A stretch of 44,131 nt of DNA from Clostridiales bacterium PH28_bin88 (lineage in GTDB: Bacteria; Bacillota; PH28-bin88). The stretch covers positions 1 to 44,131 of the forward strand of contig LAKY01000046.1 of NCBI GenBank assembly GCA_000987045.1. The letters are read 5' to 3'. The notes under the pieces were generated by a model. It had not been told where the DNA came from. It ran no database searches and saw only the letters and a list, made by a program, of their open reading frames with translations. Positions 23,288 through 31,518 of this stretch are shown in pieces. The first letter of the stretch is position 1. Every line of letters starts with the position of its first letter. The position numbers and the translations under genes are program-made.

Positions 23288-25720
23288 ATGTCGGATGAAC
23301 TGGAGGTTTATCCTTACCGCCGGATCACCACGGGCAGAGTTGGGGGTAAACGACGTAAAGAAAGACGGCTGCTGCCGGTGCTGGGAAAAGCATTGCTTTC
23401 CTGGTTTGCTCTTGATACTCTGGTGTACATGGCCCTGGGTGGGATCCTGGTTCGAGCCACCGTACTGGGAGGTTTGATGCCTTTTGGCGCAGCTTTTTTG
23501 GCTGTGGTTGCCGCCAGTAACCGGCGACTGATGTGGCCCTTGGCTGGTGTGATGGTTATGTCCGGAGGGATTTGGGAGGGACCGGCCAGGCCGGTGGCCA
23601 ATGGAGCACTGGTCCTGTCGCTGGTCCTGGCGGCACAGGTATATCCTGCGGCTGCCAGGCGCCGGTGGGTGTTTGTTCCGCTTCTGGCGGGGGTTGCAAC
23701 CCTACTGGCAAGAGGCGTTTTTTTGATCATGGACAAGCCTGTTGTTTATACGGTTATCTCCGCTGCGGCGGAGGCGGTGCTGGCCGCAGCGATTTCGTCA
23801 GCGTTTCTGGTAGTGGCCGTGGCGGTGGAGGAACGCAGGTGGGCACAAGCGTTGGCCCCGGAGGAATGGGCTTGTGTTGCCTTGCTGCTGGCAGGGGTGC
23901 TGGCCGGGCTGTCGGAACTTAGCGTAGTTGGGTTGCCTCTACGGGTGGTGGCAGGTAACCTGGCGGTATTGTCTGCTTCCCTGGTAGCGGGCAGTGGCGC
24001 CGGGTCAGTAGCCGGGGCGGTAGTGGGTCTGGTCCCCGGCATCACCGGCCAACCGGCCCCTTCACTTATCGGTACATATACCCTTTGCGGGCTCCTGGCG
24101 GGTATCCTGCGACGATTTCATAAGCTGGGAGTAGCTTCGGGCTTGATCATGGGCCAGTTGTTGCTTTCAATTTATATGTGGCAGCCCGGTGAGGTAAAAT
24201 CAGCGCTGGCGGGGAGTATGGCAGCCGTGGCCGTCTTCTTCCTGCTCCCCCTCGAGCGGGTAATCCCGTACCACCCAGGGCATGGCCAGGGTCCTTGCTT
24301 CGTGGGGGATCGTAATGCCAGGACTGAACGGCTTCGCCTGGTGGCTGCCGCCCGGGTGCGGGAAATGGGGAGGGTATTCCAGGAGATGTCCCGCACATTC
24401 AGGCAGATTTCCTCCGGGGAAGAGCGCGGTCAGGAGGTGGCACTGGGAGACCTGTTTGAGGATCTGGCGGCCAAGGTGTGCCGGGAGTGCTCGCTAAAGG
24501 AGGTTTGCTGGGAACGGGACTTTTATTCCACCTATCGAAAAATCCTGGATATGTTCACGGTAGTGGAATTGAGAGGAGGGATATCCCCGTTGGATGTTCC
24601 TCCGGAATTGGCCCGTCGATGCACCCGGACACGGGAATTGGCGGTGGCGGTGACCTGCCTCTTCGAAACTTACCGGATGGACAGGCAATGGCGGCAAAAA
24701 CTTGTTGACAGCCGGCACCTGGTAGCGGCCCAGTTGTCCGGGGTGGCGGGGTTGATGGCCGATCTGGCCGTGGACCTGCAGCGAGAGGCCCGGTACCTGG
24801 AAGACCTGGAGTCGGCACTGACCCGGGAAGTGTTGGGGTGTGGGGTGCCGCTGGAGGTTCTTTACCTGGTTCATGGGAGCGGGGACAACCTGGAGGTGGT
24901 GGTTGGAAAGCAGGCCTGCGGGGGAGAGATGGATTGTGCCAGGCTGATTGCTCCGGTGGCCTCCCGCGTAGTGGGACGACGGTTGGTAGTGGACTATGCC
25001 GGTTGCGCCCTGGAGTGCGGCGAAGAGAAGTGCTCCTTCTGTTTGCGCCCGGCTACGGCATATGAGGTGGTGGTGGGTTTTGCCCAGACCTCTCCGAAGG
25101 GGAGTGCGGTGTGCGGTGATCATTACGCCTCTGTAGGAGTCAAGGGAGGCAGGCACGCCCTTATCTTGAGCGACGGTATGGGGATAGGGCCGCAGGCGGC
25201 CCGGGAAAGCACCGCTACCGTTTCGCTCCTGAGCCAGCTCCTGGTTTCGGGATTTAATCGCGAACTGGCTGTGAAGACTGTCAACGCCGCCCTGGTGCTC
25301 CGGTCGCCCGAGGATACCTTCGCGACAGTGGACCTGGCGCTGGTGGACCTGTATACCGGCGAAACGGAGTTTGTGAAAATCGGTGCCGCGCCTAGTTACG
25401 TCAAGCGTGGGCGGCAGGTTGGCCTAATCAAGGCTGGTTCCCTTCCCATCGGTATCCTGCATCAGGTAGAAGCGGAAACTGTTTCCCGGCAGCTGCAGGC
25501 GGGGCACCTCCTGGTTATGGTAACTGACGGGGTGCTGGACACCAGGCGGGAAGACCCGGAGGGGGAAAACTGGCTGGTCCGGGCCCTGCAAGAGTTAGCT
25601 GGTGACGAGCCTCAGGAAGTGGCGGAGGAATTGCTGGCTCAGGCCCTCCAGCAGTGCGGCCAGGTCCCAGTGGACGATATGAGCGTGTTAGTGGCCCGGC
25701 TGGACCTGCGACCGGTCTGA
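23288..25720 (+). CDS. spoIIE: Stage II sporulation protein E (membrane PP2C phosphatase)
   Basis: SpoIIE dephosphorylates SpoIIAA-P in the forespore to activate sigma-F, and links polar septation to FtsZ. The product is 810 residues, normal size. A basic N-terminal tail is followed by about ten membrane helices (35-330), a central FtsZ-interacting/regulatory region (about 330-600) with Cys-rich CRECSLKEVCWERDFY and CSFC motifs, and a C-terminal PP2C domain. That domain has LILSDGMGIGPQAARES (about 622-638), FATVDLALVDLYTGETEFVKIGAAP and MVTDGVLD, so the metal-binding aspartates are present. ATG 23288 is preferred because the family begins with a short basic tail. A candidate 0A box lies upstream. 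Confidence 0.97.
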   Translation: MSDELEVYPYRRITTGRVGGKRRKERRLLPVLGKALLSWFALDTLVYMALGGILVRATVLGGLMPFGAAFLAVVAASNRRLMWPLAGVMVMSGGIWEGPARPVANGALVLSLVLAAQVYPAAARRRWVFVPLLAGVATLLARGVFLIMDKPVVYTVISAAAEAVLAAAISSAFLVVAVAVEERRWAQALAPEEWACVALLLAGVLAGLSELSVVGLPLRVVAGNLAVLSASLVAGSGAGSVAGAVVGLVPGITGQPAPSLIGTYTLCGLLAGILRRFHKLGVASGLIMGQLLLSIYMWQPGEVKSALAGSMAAVAVFFLLPLERVIPYHPGHGQGPCFVGDRNARTERLRLVAAARVREMGRVFQEMSRTFRQISSGEERGQEVALGDLFEDLAAKVCRECSLKEVCWERDFYSTYRKILDMFTVVELRGGISPLDVPPELARRCTRTRELAVAVTCLFETYRMDRQWRQKLVDSRHLVAAQLSGVAGLMADLAVDLQREARYLEDLESALTREVLGCGVPLEVLYLVHGSGDNLEVVVGKQACGGEMDCARLIAPVASRVVGRRLVVDYAGCALECGEEKCSFCLRPATAYEVVVGFAQTSPKGSAVCGDHYASVGVKGGRHALILSDGMGIGPQAARESTATVSLLSQLLVSGFNRELAVKTVNAALVLRSPEDTFATVDLALVDLYTGETEFVKIGAAPSYVKRGRQVGLIKAGSLPIGILHQVEAETVSRQLQAGHLLVMVTDGVLDTRREDPEGENWLVRALQELAGDEPQEVAEELLAQALQQCGQVPVDDMSVLVARLDLRPV

Positions 25721-25832
25721 TACAAGAAGCCAGAGGCAGGATGCAAGAGGCAAGATTGGTTGTTGGAATTGGCTTCGCCAATTCCTTTCTTATATTCCTG
25801 CATCCTGCTTCTTGCCTCTTGCCTCCTGAAAC
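25721..25832. repeat. Intergenic repeat tract with perfect AATTGGC core hairpin
   Basis: It starts 1 nt after the spoIIE stop: TACAAGAAGCCAGAGGCAGG and GCAAGAGGCAAG on the left. The core is GGAATTGGC (25765-25773)-TTC-GCCAATTCC (25777-25785), then TTTCTTATATTCC. The right side reads CATCCTGCTTCTTGCCTCTTGCCTCCTG. Arms GAGGCAAG/CTTGCCTC are complementary. It is the cleanest copy in the window. Confidence 0.88.
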
Positions 25833-25983
25833 CCAGGTATATTTTGGCATAGTTATTGAAAAGCTAAAAACGGAGAGATTTCGGCAAATTCTCGCCGTTA
25901 TCCGGCAGGAAAAAAGCCCAGGGTGCCGAAATGATACCTGCGTTAAGATGCACAGTCAGCCGGGAAAGGTCGGGCGGAAAAGC

Positions 25984-27411
25984 ATGCTGGATAAAGTGAG
26001 AGCCACCATTAACCGTTTCTCCATGCTGGATCGGAATGACGGTGTGGTGGTGGGTGTTTCCGGCGGGCCTGACTCTGTGGCGCTTTTGCATGTCCTGCTG
26101 GCTCTCAGGGAAGAACTTGAACTTAGACTGCATGTTGCTCACCTGAACCACCTTTTCCGGGGTGCCGAGGCCGAAGAGGACGCCGTCTTTGTAGCGGGCC
26201 TTGCCAAGGCCTGGGGGTTGCCGGTGACGGTGGAGACTTTTGATGTACCCGCCCTGGTGGCGAAGGAAGGCGTGTCGGCTCAGGAGGCCGCCCGGAGGGT
26301 CCGCTACGGGTTCCTCCGGCGGGTGGCTGCTTCCGCGGGTGCTGCCAAGGTGGCGGTGGGTCACCATGCCGATGACCAGGCCGAAACAGTCCTGATCCAC
26401 CTCTTGCGTGGTACCGGGCCCAAAGGGCTGGGAGGGATGGCCCCGGCCCGGGAAGGGATTATTCGTCCCCTCCTGGAGGTGACCCGGGCGGAGATTGAAA
26501 ATTACTGCCGGGAGCACCACCTGCCTACCAGGCTGGATCGCTCCAACGAAAAGACCGTCTACCGGCGGAACCGGGTGCGGCTTTGCCTGATGCCGGTCTT
26601 GAAGGAATACAACCCACGCATGGTTGAAGCCTTGACCCGCCTGGCGGCGGTGGTGCGGGACGAGGACGAGTACCTTGATAGGGATGCCTACCAAGCCTTT
26701 TTAGGCATATGCCTGCTTGATGAGAAGCGACACATCGCCGTTTCCCTGCCCGGGTTTCTCGGGTTACCCGATGCTTTGAAACGCAGGGTGATCAGGCGGT
26801 GTTACAGCCAGCTCCGGGGTCAAACCGTTGACCTGTCCTATGACCACGTGGAGGTCGTTCTGGCACTGGCGAAAGGCCCGGAGGCCGCTGGGGAAACCCA
26901 CCTGCCCGGAGGGGTGCGGGCTAAAAAAGGAGATAAGGACCTATCCTTTTACAGGTACGAAGGTGCCGGGGTGCCGGTGCCGGACTATTGCCTTCCCCTG
27001 GTAGTACCCGGCTACACATTGCTGCCGGCCGTAAACCGGCTGATCCGCGCGGAAGTGGTGCCGGCGGAACAGGTAGGCCCTATGCCCTGGCTGGGGGCCT
27101 CCCGCGGTGACAGCGAGGCATTTCTGGATTACGGGCTGGTCCAAGGGCCCCTGTATGTGCGCCGCCGGCGGCCGGGAGACCGCTTTCAGCCCCTCGGATT
27201 CCGGGGGATGAAGAAGTTACAGGACTTTTTCATTGATGTCAAGGTCCCGCGGCAGGAGCGGGACCAGGTCCCTGTGGTTGCCACCGAAAGGGAAATCCTC
27301 TGGGTGGCAGGGTTCCGGCCCGACGAGCGGTTCCGTATCGGCCCCGCCACCAAACAGGTTTTACACCTGGAGATGAGTGCCCTGGATGAGCGCCGAGATA
27401 AGTACACATAG
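25984..27411 (+). CDS. tilS: tRNA(Ile)-lysidine synthetase
   Basis: TilS uses ATP and lysine to convert C34 of tRNA-Ile(CAU) to lysidine, allowing AUA reading. The product is 475 residues, normal. The N-type PP-loop GVSGGPDS is at residues 24-31. HVAHLNHLFRG, ARRVRYGFL and VGHHADDQAETVLIHLLRGTGPKGLGGM follow, all TilS signatures. The C-terminal domain holds VRRRRPGDRFQPLGFRGMKKLQDFFIDVKVPR. ATG 25984 is chosen; the open frame back to 25654 runs through spoIIE and the repeat tract. Normally hpt and ftsH come next in Bacillus; here an insertion sequence follows instead. Confidence 0.96.
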   Translation: MLDKVRATINRFSMLDRNDGVVVGVSGGPDSVALLHVLLALREELELRLHVAHLNHLFRGAEAEEDAVFVAGLAKAWGLPVTVETFDVPALVAKEGVSAQEAARRVRYGFLRRVAASAGAAKVAVGHHADDQAETVLIHLLRGTGPKGLGGMAPAREGIIRPLLEVTRAEIENYCREHHLPTRLDRSNEKTVYRRNRVRLCLMPVLKEYNPRMVEALTRLAAVVRDEDEYLDRDAYQAFLGICLLDEKRHIAVSLPGFLGLPDALKRRVIRRCYSQLRGQTVDLSYDHVEVVLALAKGPEAAGETHLPGGVRAKKGDKDLSFYRYEGAGVPVPDYCLPLVVPGYTLLPAVNRLIRAEVVPAEQVGPMPWLGASRGDSEAFLDYGLVQGPLYVRRRRPGDRFQPLGFRGMKKLQDFFIDVKVPRQERDQVPVVATEREILWVAGFRPDERFRIGPATKQVLHLEMSALDERRDKYT

Positions 27412-27429
27412 AGACATAGAGACATAGAG
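27408..27429. repeat. AGAGACAT tandem at the tilS stop
   Basis: Three near-perfect copies of a 9-bp AGAGACATA-type unit, beginning at the tilS TAG stop (27409-27411) and ending at the left terminus of the insertion sequence. Confidence 0.65.
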
Positions 27430-27539
27430 CAGTGCTGACGCATGAATAAAAATAACTTTGTCTGTAAGGGTTGTCAGGCCAAAGCCAGAAAAATTTATCG
27501 CAAAAAAGGACTGGACAAAAGAAGTCAAATATGAGACAA

Positions 27540-27572
27540 TAGTGTGGGCCAATATGGGGAGGGACCACACTA
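27540..27572 (+). promoter_or_regulatory. Hairpin enclosing the ribosome-binding site of the first IS gene
   Basis: TAGTGTGG (27540-27547) pairs with CCACACTA (27565-27572). The 17-nt loop holds GGGGAGGG, and the right arm includes the A of the ATG start. Confidence 0.6.
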
Positions 27573-28486
27573 TGACCAATCAACCGGAGAACACGACAGT
27601 CTTGATGTGTGGACGAGTGTTCACAAAGCAAGAACTCCAGGAGATTGAAGAAACGGTTCGCATGTTTCCGCGACTTAGCCAAAACGAGTTGGCAAACACG
27701 ATTTGTGAACATCTATCGTGGGTCACACCGAAGGGTCGGTACAAGATAGAATCCTGTATGCAGCTTTTAAAGAAACTGGAAGCGCGTGGCACCATTACGT
27801 TACCAGAACAGAGAACCTACGTTCGTCAGGTGAGAGAACAAGTTATCACGGGACCGCACGTGGAAGCGGGGCCGGAAATCGTGGGGAGTGTGGCCCAACT
27901 TAGCCCCATCGAATTGGAAGCGGTAATGGGCAGAGAAGGCATCCGACTGTGGAACGAGTACGTAGAGCGCTATCATGACTTAGGATATAAGCGTCCGTTA
28001 GGCGCCCATCAACGGTACTTTATCGTATCAAGGACCAAACCGGAACAGCGCTTGGGATGTATGTTGTTTGCCGCATCTGCCTGGGCTTTGGCGGCGCGGG
28101 ATGAGTGGATCGGGTGGACGGAGGCGGACCGTAGTCAGCGACTGCATCTGATAGTCAACAACACGCGCTTTCTGATTTTCCCGTGGGTGCGCGTTCGGAA
28201 CTTAGCGAGCAAGGCGTTGTCCCTGGCGGCGAGACGGATCCCCTTGGACTGGCAAACCCGTTATGGATATCGGCCGGTACTGTTGGAAACCTTTGTAGAT
28301 GCGGGAAAATACCGCGGAACCTGCTACCAGGCGGCGAACTGGATCCGGTTGGGAGAGACCGCCGGGCGAGGGCGAATGGATCGATACACTCAGTATCTCT
28401 CAACCCCCAAAGATATTTACATGTATCCCCTGGTGGCAGATTTTCGCGCGTACCTTCGTGGAGAGCGGAGGTGGGAGGATGGGTAA
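27572..28486 (+). CDS. DruA/DUF4338-family protein of the insertion sequence
   Basis: This is a 304-residue protein whose C-terminal two thirds match the DUF4338 family, now named after DruA of the Druantia anti-phage system. The key block is YHDLGYKRPLGAHQRYFIVS, LGCMLFAASAWALAARDEWIGW, NNTRFLIFPWVRVRNLAS, YGYRPVLLETFVD and GTCYQAANWIRLGETAGRGR. The N-terminus (about 15-90) looks like a winged-helix region (FPRLSQNELANTICEHLSW). ATG 27572 follows GGGGAGGG at 8 nt. Its TAA overlaps the transposase start by 8 nt. No other Druantia genes are present, so this is a transposon partner rather than a defence locus. Its biochemical role is not established. Confidence 0.85.
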   Translation: MTNQPENTTVLMCGRVFTKQELQEIEETVRMFPRLSQNELANTICEHLSWVTPKGRYKIESCMQLLKKLEARGTITLPEQRTYVRQVREQVITGPHVEAGPEIVGSVAQLSPIELEAVMGREGIRLWNEYVERYHDLGYKRPLGAHQRYFIVSRTKPEQRLGCMLFAASAWALAARDEWIGWTEADRSQRLHLIVNNTRFLIFPWVRVRNLASKALSLAARRIPLDWQTRYGYRPVLLETFVDAGKYRGTCYQAANWIRLGETAGRGRMDRYTQYLSTPKDIYMYPLVADFRAYLRGERRWEDG

Positions 28487-30011
28487 ACCCAGCCGCCGTC
28501 CTCGCCGAGAAGCACGCAAGCAAAACTGGAAAGAGAGAAAAGAAGCGAGAAAAGAACTGCGCCGGCGCCTGGCGGAACAGGGGCTAAAAAGCCCTGAGAG
28601 ACCAACGCTTTCCAACCGCAAGAGCGAATTGCGGACAGTGGAAGAAGAGCAAGCGGAACGGCAGAAGGTGGTTGAAGAGCAGTTAAAAGTTTACCGGAAC
28701 ATCCTACCCGGGCTTTTAAAGCGGTTGGAAAAGATCAAAGACCCCAGGAACCCCAAGACGGTCAAGCACAAGCTGACAGTAGTTCTGTTATACGGGATAT
28801 TGACCTTCGTGTTTCACATGACTTCACGGCGGGAAGCCAACCGGAAGATGAGCATGCCGGTATTTTTAGAAAACTTGCAGGCCATGTTTCCGGAACTGGA
28901 GAGCTTGCCGCACAACGACACGCTTAACCGCCTGCTTTCCAACATCGAAGTAGAACAGGTAGATCAGATCGAGGCGACGCAGGTTGAACTGGTGCAAAAA
29001 TTTATCCGCAACAAAAAATTCTACCGTTACCTGGTAGAGCGCTGCTATCCGATAGCCATCGATGGGACCCAGAAATTCCAGCGAGAATATTGCTGGTCAG
29101 AGGAGTGCCTGGAGCGGCATCCCAAAGGCGAAGAAGAGAACACCCAGTATTACGTATACGTACTGGAAGCCAACCTGGTATTTCCCAAGGGGGTTAACAT
29201 TCCATTACTAAGCGAATTCTTGGAGTACACAAAAGATGAACTGGTCACGAACAAACAGGACTGTGAACAGAAGGCCTTTAAGCGGCTGGCGGGTAGACTG
29301 AAAGAATACTTTCCCCGGTTGCCCATCATGGTTCTTCTGGATGGACTTTACCCCAACGGTCCGGTCATCGAGTTATGCCGGAAGAATAACTGGCAGTTCA
29401 TGATCGTGTTGCAAGACAAATCCCTTCCTGCCGTTTGGGAAGAAGCGGAAGGGTTGCGCAAACTGCAGCCGGGTCAGACGATGGACCAAGCCTGGGGAAA
29501 CCGCTGGCAGCATTTCTGGTGGGTGAACGAAATTGAGTACTGTTACGGCGCAAACCAGCGAAAAAAACAAACAGTCCATCTGGTAGTATGCGAAGAGAGA
29601 TGGGAAGAAATCGACCCGAAGACTGGCGAGATCGTGACAAAAACATCCCGCCACGCCTGGATTTCCAGCGAACCGTTAAGCAAAAAGAACGTACACGCGC
29701 GGTGCAACCTGGCGGCCCGGTACCGTTGGGGAATAGAGAACAACATTTTGGTAGAAAAACATCATGGCTATCAATACGAACACTGTTTCTCCTACAATTG
29801 GAACGCCATGAAAGGATACCACTACTTGATGCGCTTGGCGCACCTGCTGAACAACCTGGCCCAAAAAACGATCTGCCTGGCGGAAAAAGTGCGTACCATG
29901 GGTGTTCGTGGATTGGTGCAATTTATCCGCGAGACCTGTAGTGGTCCCTGGTTAGATAAGACACGAATCCAACAACTGCTTACGCAAAACCACCAACTTC
30001 GCCTGGAGTGA
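28479..30011 (+). CDS. DDE transposase (IS4-like)
   Basis: This 510-residue transposase starts at ATG 28479, overlapping the DruA-like gene's stop (ATGGGTAA) and so translationally coupled. The N-terminus is strongly basic (KPSRRPRREARKQNWKERK), suited to DNA binding. KIKDPRNPKTVKHKLTVVLLYGILTF resembles the DDE_Tnp_1-associated region. The catalytic candidates are D in YPIAIDGTQ, D in PIMVLLDGLYPN and E in RWGIENNILVEKHHGYQYEHCFSYN. All three are present and the frame is intact, so the element could be active. The open frame reaches back to 28299 but that part overlaps the first gene. Confidence 0.9.
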   Translation: MGKPSRRPRREARKQNWKERKEARKELRRRLAEQGLKSPERPTLSNRKSELRTVEEEQAERQKVVEEQLKVYRNILPGLLKRLEKIKDPRNPKTVKHKLTVVLLYGILTFVFHMTSRREANRKMSMPVFLENLQAMFPELESLPHNDTLNRLLSNIEVEQVDQIEATQVELVQKFIRNKKFYRYLVERCYPIAIDGTQKFQREYCWSEECLERHPKGEEENTQYYVYVLEANLVFPKGVNIPLLSEFLEYTKDELVTNKQDCEQKAFKRLAGRLKEYFPRLPIMVLLDGLYPNGPVIELCRKNNWQFMIVLQDKSLPAVWEEAEGLRKLQPGQTMDQAWGNRWQHFWWVNEIEYCYGANQRKKQTVHLVVCEERWEEIDPKTGEIVTKTSRHAWISSEPLSKKNVHARCNLAARYRWGIENNILVEKHHGYQYEHCFSYNWNAMKGYHYLMRLAHLLNNLAQKTICLAEKVRTMGVRGLVQFIRETCSGPWLDKTRIQQLLTQNHQLRLE

Positions 30012-30267
30012 GTTGGACTCAAGGAATTTTATGCAAACATGACCTGAAGAAACTAGTTGGAGCGCGTTCAAAGACCGAGCGCGAGGATTAAACGCTGCTG
30101 GTATGCCCTTTTTTAGCTATTGCATAAGTTGTTTTGCTCCTGTTCGGGCATCTAACCAGGAAAAACCGGCCAATTGATCCCTGCCGGCACCTAACTTGCT
30201 ACCTTATACAGGTAAATGTCTGTTAATTTTCCGGGCATGCGTCAGCACTGAACCAATTAAAGGTTTA

Positions 30268-30296
30268 TTGACACTGTAAGAGCCCCATGGTAAAAT
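30268..30296 (+). promoter_or_regulatory. Sigma-A promoter for the lysine-riboswitch/dapB transcript
   Basis: Perfect TTGACA (30268-30273), 17 nt, TAAAAT (30291-30296). It begins only 18 nt outside the right end of the insertion sequence. Confidence 0.85.
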
Positions 30297-30333
30297 ATTT
30301 AAAATAAAATAATAATGCCTCATCTCCTGGGAG

Positions 30334-30520
30334 GTGAGGTAGAGGCGCGGGTTGCCAAGAGTAAGGCCGGTGATCAAAGCAGGGGTAGCTGCCGGTACGA
30401 AAGGGGGACCTGCCGAAGTCCATGGTTACACTCCCACTGGCCATGGGCTGGGCCTGCATCGAATAGGTGCAGGACTGTCACCGGGGGAAGATCCCGCCTC
30501 CTGGTGGAGCACTATCTCAC
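30334..30520 (+). ncRNA. Lysine riboswitch (L box) aptamer
   Basis: The conserved landmarks occur in order: GTGAGGTAGAGGCGC, AGAGTA, AAAGGGGGA with GCCGAA, CTGGGCCTGCA, GACTGTCA and GGAGCACTATCT. P1 is GTGAGGTAG (30334-30342) with CTATCTCAC (30512-30520), allowing a G-U pair. It is upstream of dapB, the classic L-box target; lysine binding lowers expression of the DAP/lysine genes. Confidence 0.95.
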
Positions 30521-30553
30521 AATGGGAAGGGATGAGCATAGCTAGTTGGTCGC

Positions 30554-30597
30554 CGCGGCTACTGGGCATTGCTCTGTTGCCGCTTTTATTTTAGGTT
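30554..30597 (+). terminator. Probable attenuator terminator of the lysine riboswitch
   Basis: GCGGC (30556-30560 region) pairs with GCCGC (30582-30586 region), with GGC/GCTC contacts inside, followed by TTTTATTTTA. Exact base pairs are approximate. It sits between the aptamer and dapB, where a lysine-dependent terminator is expected. Confidence 0.6.
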
Positions 30598-30631
30598 TTG
30601 GGAAAAGTTTTTCAGGAGGAGGTTGAAGGGG

Positions 30632-31432
30632 TTGGGCGAAAATATAAAAGTCGTTGTATGTGGAGCGTGTGGCAGGATGGGACAAGAAGTTGTAAGAGGC
30701 TTGATGCAGGCAGATAACCTTCAATTAGTCGGTGCTGTCGATGTCAGGTGTGTTGGCATGGATATTGGCATAGTTTTGGGTGGTGAAGCTGTTGGTATCG
30801 AGGTGTCACAGGACTTAAGAGCGAGTATTGACAAGAATAACCCCCAAGTGATGATTGATTTTACTGTGCCTAATGTAGCGATGGAGCACGCGCGTCTAGC
30901 TTTGTCTGCAGGTGTATTTCCCGTAATCGGAACGACCGGCTTTACAATGGCGGATATAGACGAACTTCACCAGTTATGTGAACGGACAGGACTGGCTGCA
31001 GTGGTGGCACCTAACTTTGCCATGGGTGCAATTCTGATGATGCGCTTTGCCAGGGAAGCTGTCAGGTACTTTCCCCGGGTAGAAATCATCGAAATGCATC
31101 ATGACGCTAAAATGGATGCACCATCAGGGACGGCCCTGAAAACAGCGGAAATGTTAGCGGAGGAGGTGGAACAGTCGCCTGGATCAAAAGGCGGTTTTAT
31201 AGATAAACTTGCAGGAGTCAGAGGTGGGGATTACCATGGGGTACGAATACACAGTGTACGGCTTCCGGGCTTGATGGCTCATCAGGAAGTTATTTTTGGG
31301 GGACTGGGTCAGGTGCTTACCCTGCGACACGATTCTATTTCCAGAGAATCGTTTGTCCCTGGGGTACTCCTGGCCGTTGAACGGGTAACCCATGCGAAAG
31401 GGGTGATTTACGGCCTGGAGAACTTACTGTAG
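30632..31432 (+). CDS. dapB: 4-hydroxy-tetrahydrodipicolinate reductase
   Basis: DapB reduces the DapA product with NAD(P)H in the DAP/lysine pathway; the dihydrodipicolinate branch also feeds dipicolinic acid. The product is 266 residues, normal. N-terminal VVVCGACGRMGQEVVRGL is the nucleotide-binding loop, then VMIDFTVPN, VIGTTGF, VVAPNFAMGAILMM, EIIEMHHDAKMDAPSGTA with the catalytic His/Lys, and LPGLMAHQEVIFGG. TTG 30632 is preferred because AGGAGG (30617-30622) is then 9 nt away; TTG 30623 overlaps the ribosome-binding site. The gene is read from the lysine riboswitch. Confidence 0.95.
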   Translation: MGENIKVVVCGACGRMGQEVVRGLMQADNLQLVGAVDVRCVGMDIGIVLGGEAVGIEVSQDLRASIDKNNPQVMIDFTVPNVAMEHARLALSAGVFPVIGTTGFTMADIDELHQLCERTGLAAVVAPNFAMGAILMMRFAREAVRYFPRVEIIEMHHDAKMDAPSGTALKTAEMLAEEVEQSPGSKGGFIDKLAGVRGGDYHGVRIHSVRLPGLMAHQEVIFGGLGQVLTLRHDSISRESFVPGVLLAVERVTHAKGVIYGLENLL

Positions 31433-31457
31433 CATTGCCCCAAAATTTAATACAAGC

Positions 31458-31485
31458 ACCTCCTAAACTAGCCTCACATATATTG
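31458..31485 (+). promoter_or_regulatory. Sigma-K-like promoter for spoVFAB
   Basis: ACC (31458-31460), 16 nt, CATATATTG (31477-31485), fitting the mother-cell sigma-K pattern AC(A/C)-N16/17-CATAnnnT(A). It lies between dapB and spoVFA; Bacillus spoVF is sigma-K-dependent. Confidence 0.55.
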
Positions 31486-31518
31486 TATTGGTCGCGATAT
31501 ATGCTTGGGGGGTTCGGC

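Larger units (their letters stand above)
27430..30250. mobile_element. Insertion sequence with DruA-like and DDE transposase genes
   Basis: Perfect 15-bp terminal inverted repeats CAGTGCTGACGCATG (27430-27444) and CATGCGTCAGCACTG (30236-30250) bound a 2821-bp element. Two overlapping genes read inward from the left. No direct target duplication is seen: the left flank is CATAGAG, the right flank AACCAAT. The 3' noncoding part (30012-30235) has no further gene. Family placement is uncertain: the transposase is IS4-like by its DDE pattern, and the DruA-like partner gene is found with a subset of such elements. Confidence 0.9.

Noticed and set aside
25654..25983. N-terminal extension of tilS by 110 residues
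   Set aside because: The extension covers the end of spoIIE and the whole intergenic repeat tract; conserved TilS sequence begins at the ATG at 25984.
28299..28478. 60-residue upstream extension of the transposase
   Set aside because: It overlaps the coding region of the DruA-like gene in another frame; the ATG at 28479 has a good GTGGGAGG site and the usual basic N-terminus.
27572..28486. Druantia anti-phage defence system
   Set aside because: Only the DruA-like gene is present, it lies inside terminal inverted repeats, and it is coupled to a transposase; no DruB-E or DruM/H-type genes are found.
30569..30631. Upstream start for dapB
   Set aside because: It would begin within the riboswitch terminator, and the nucleotide-binding strand starts shortly after the TTG at 30632.
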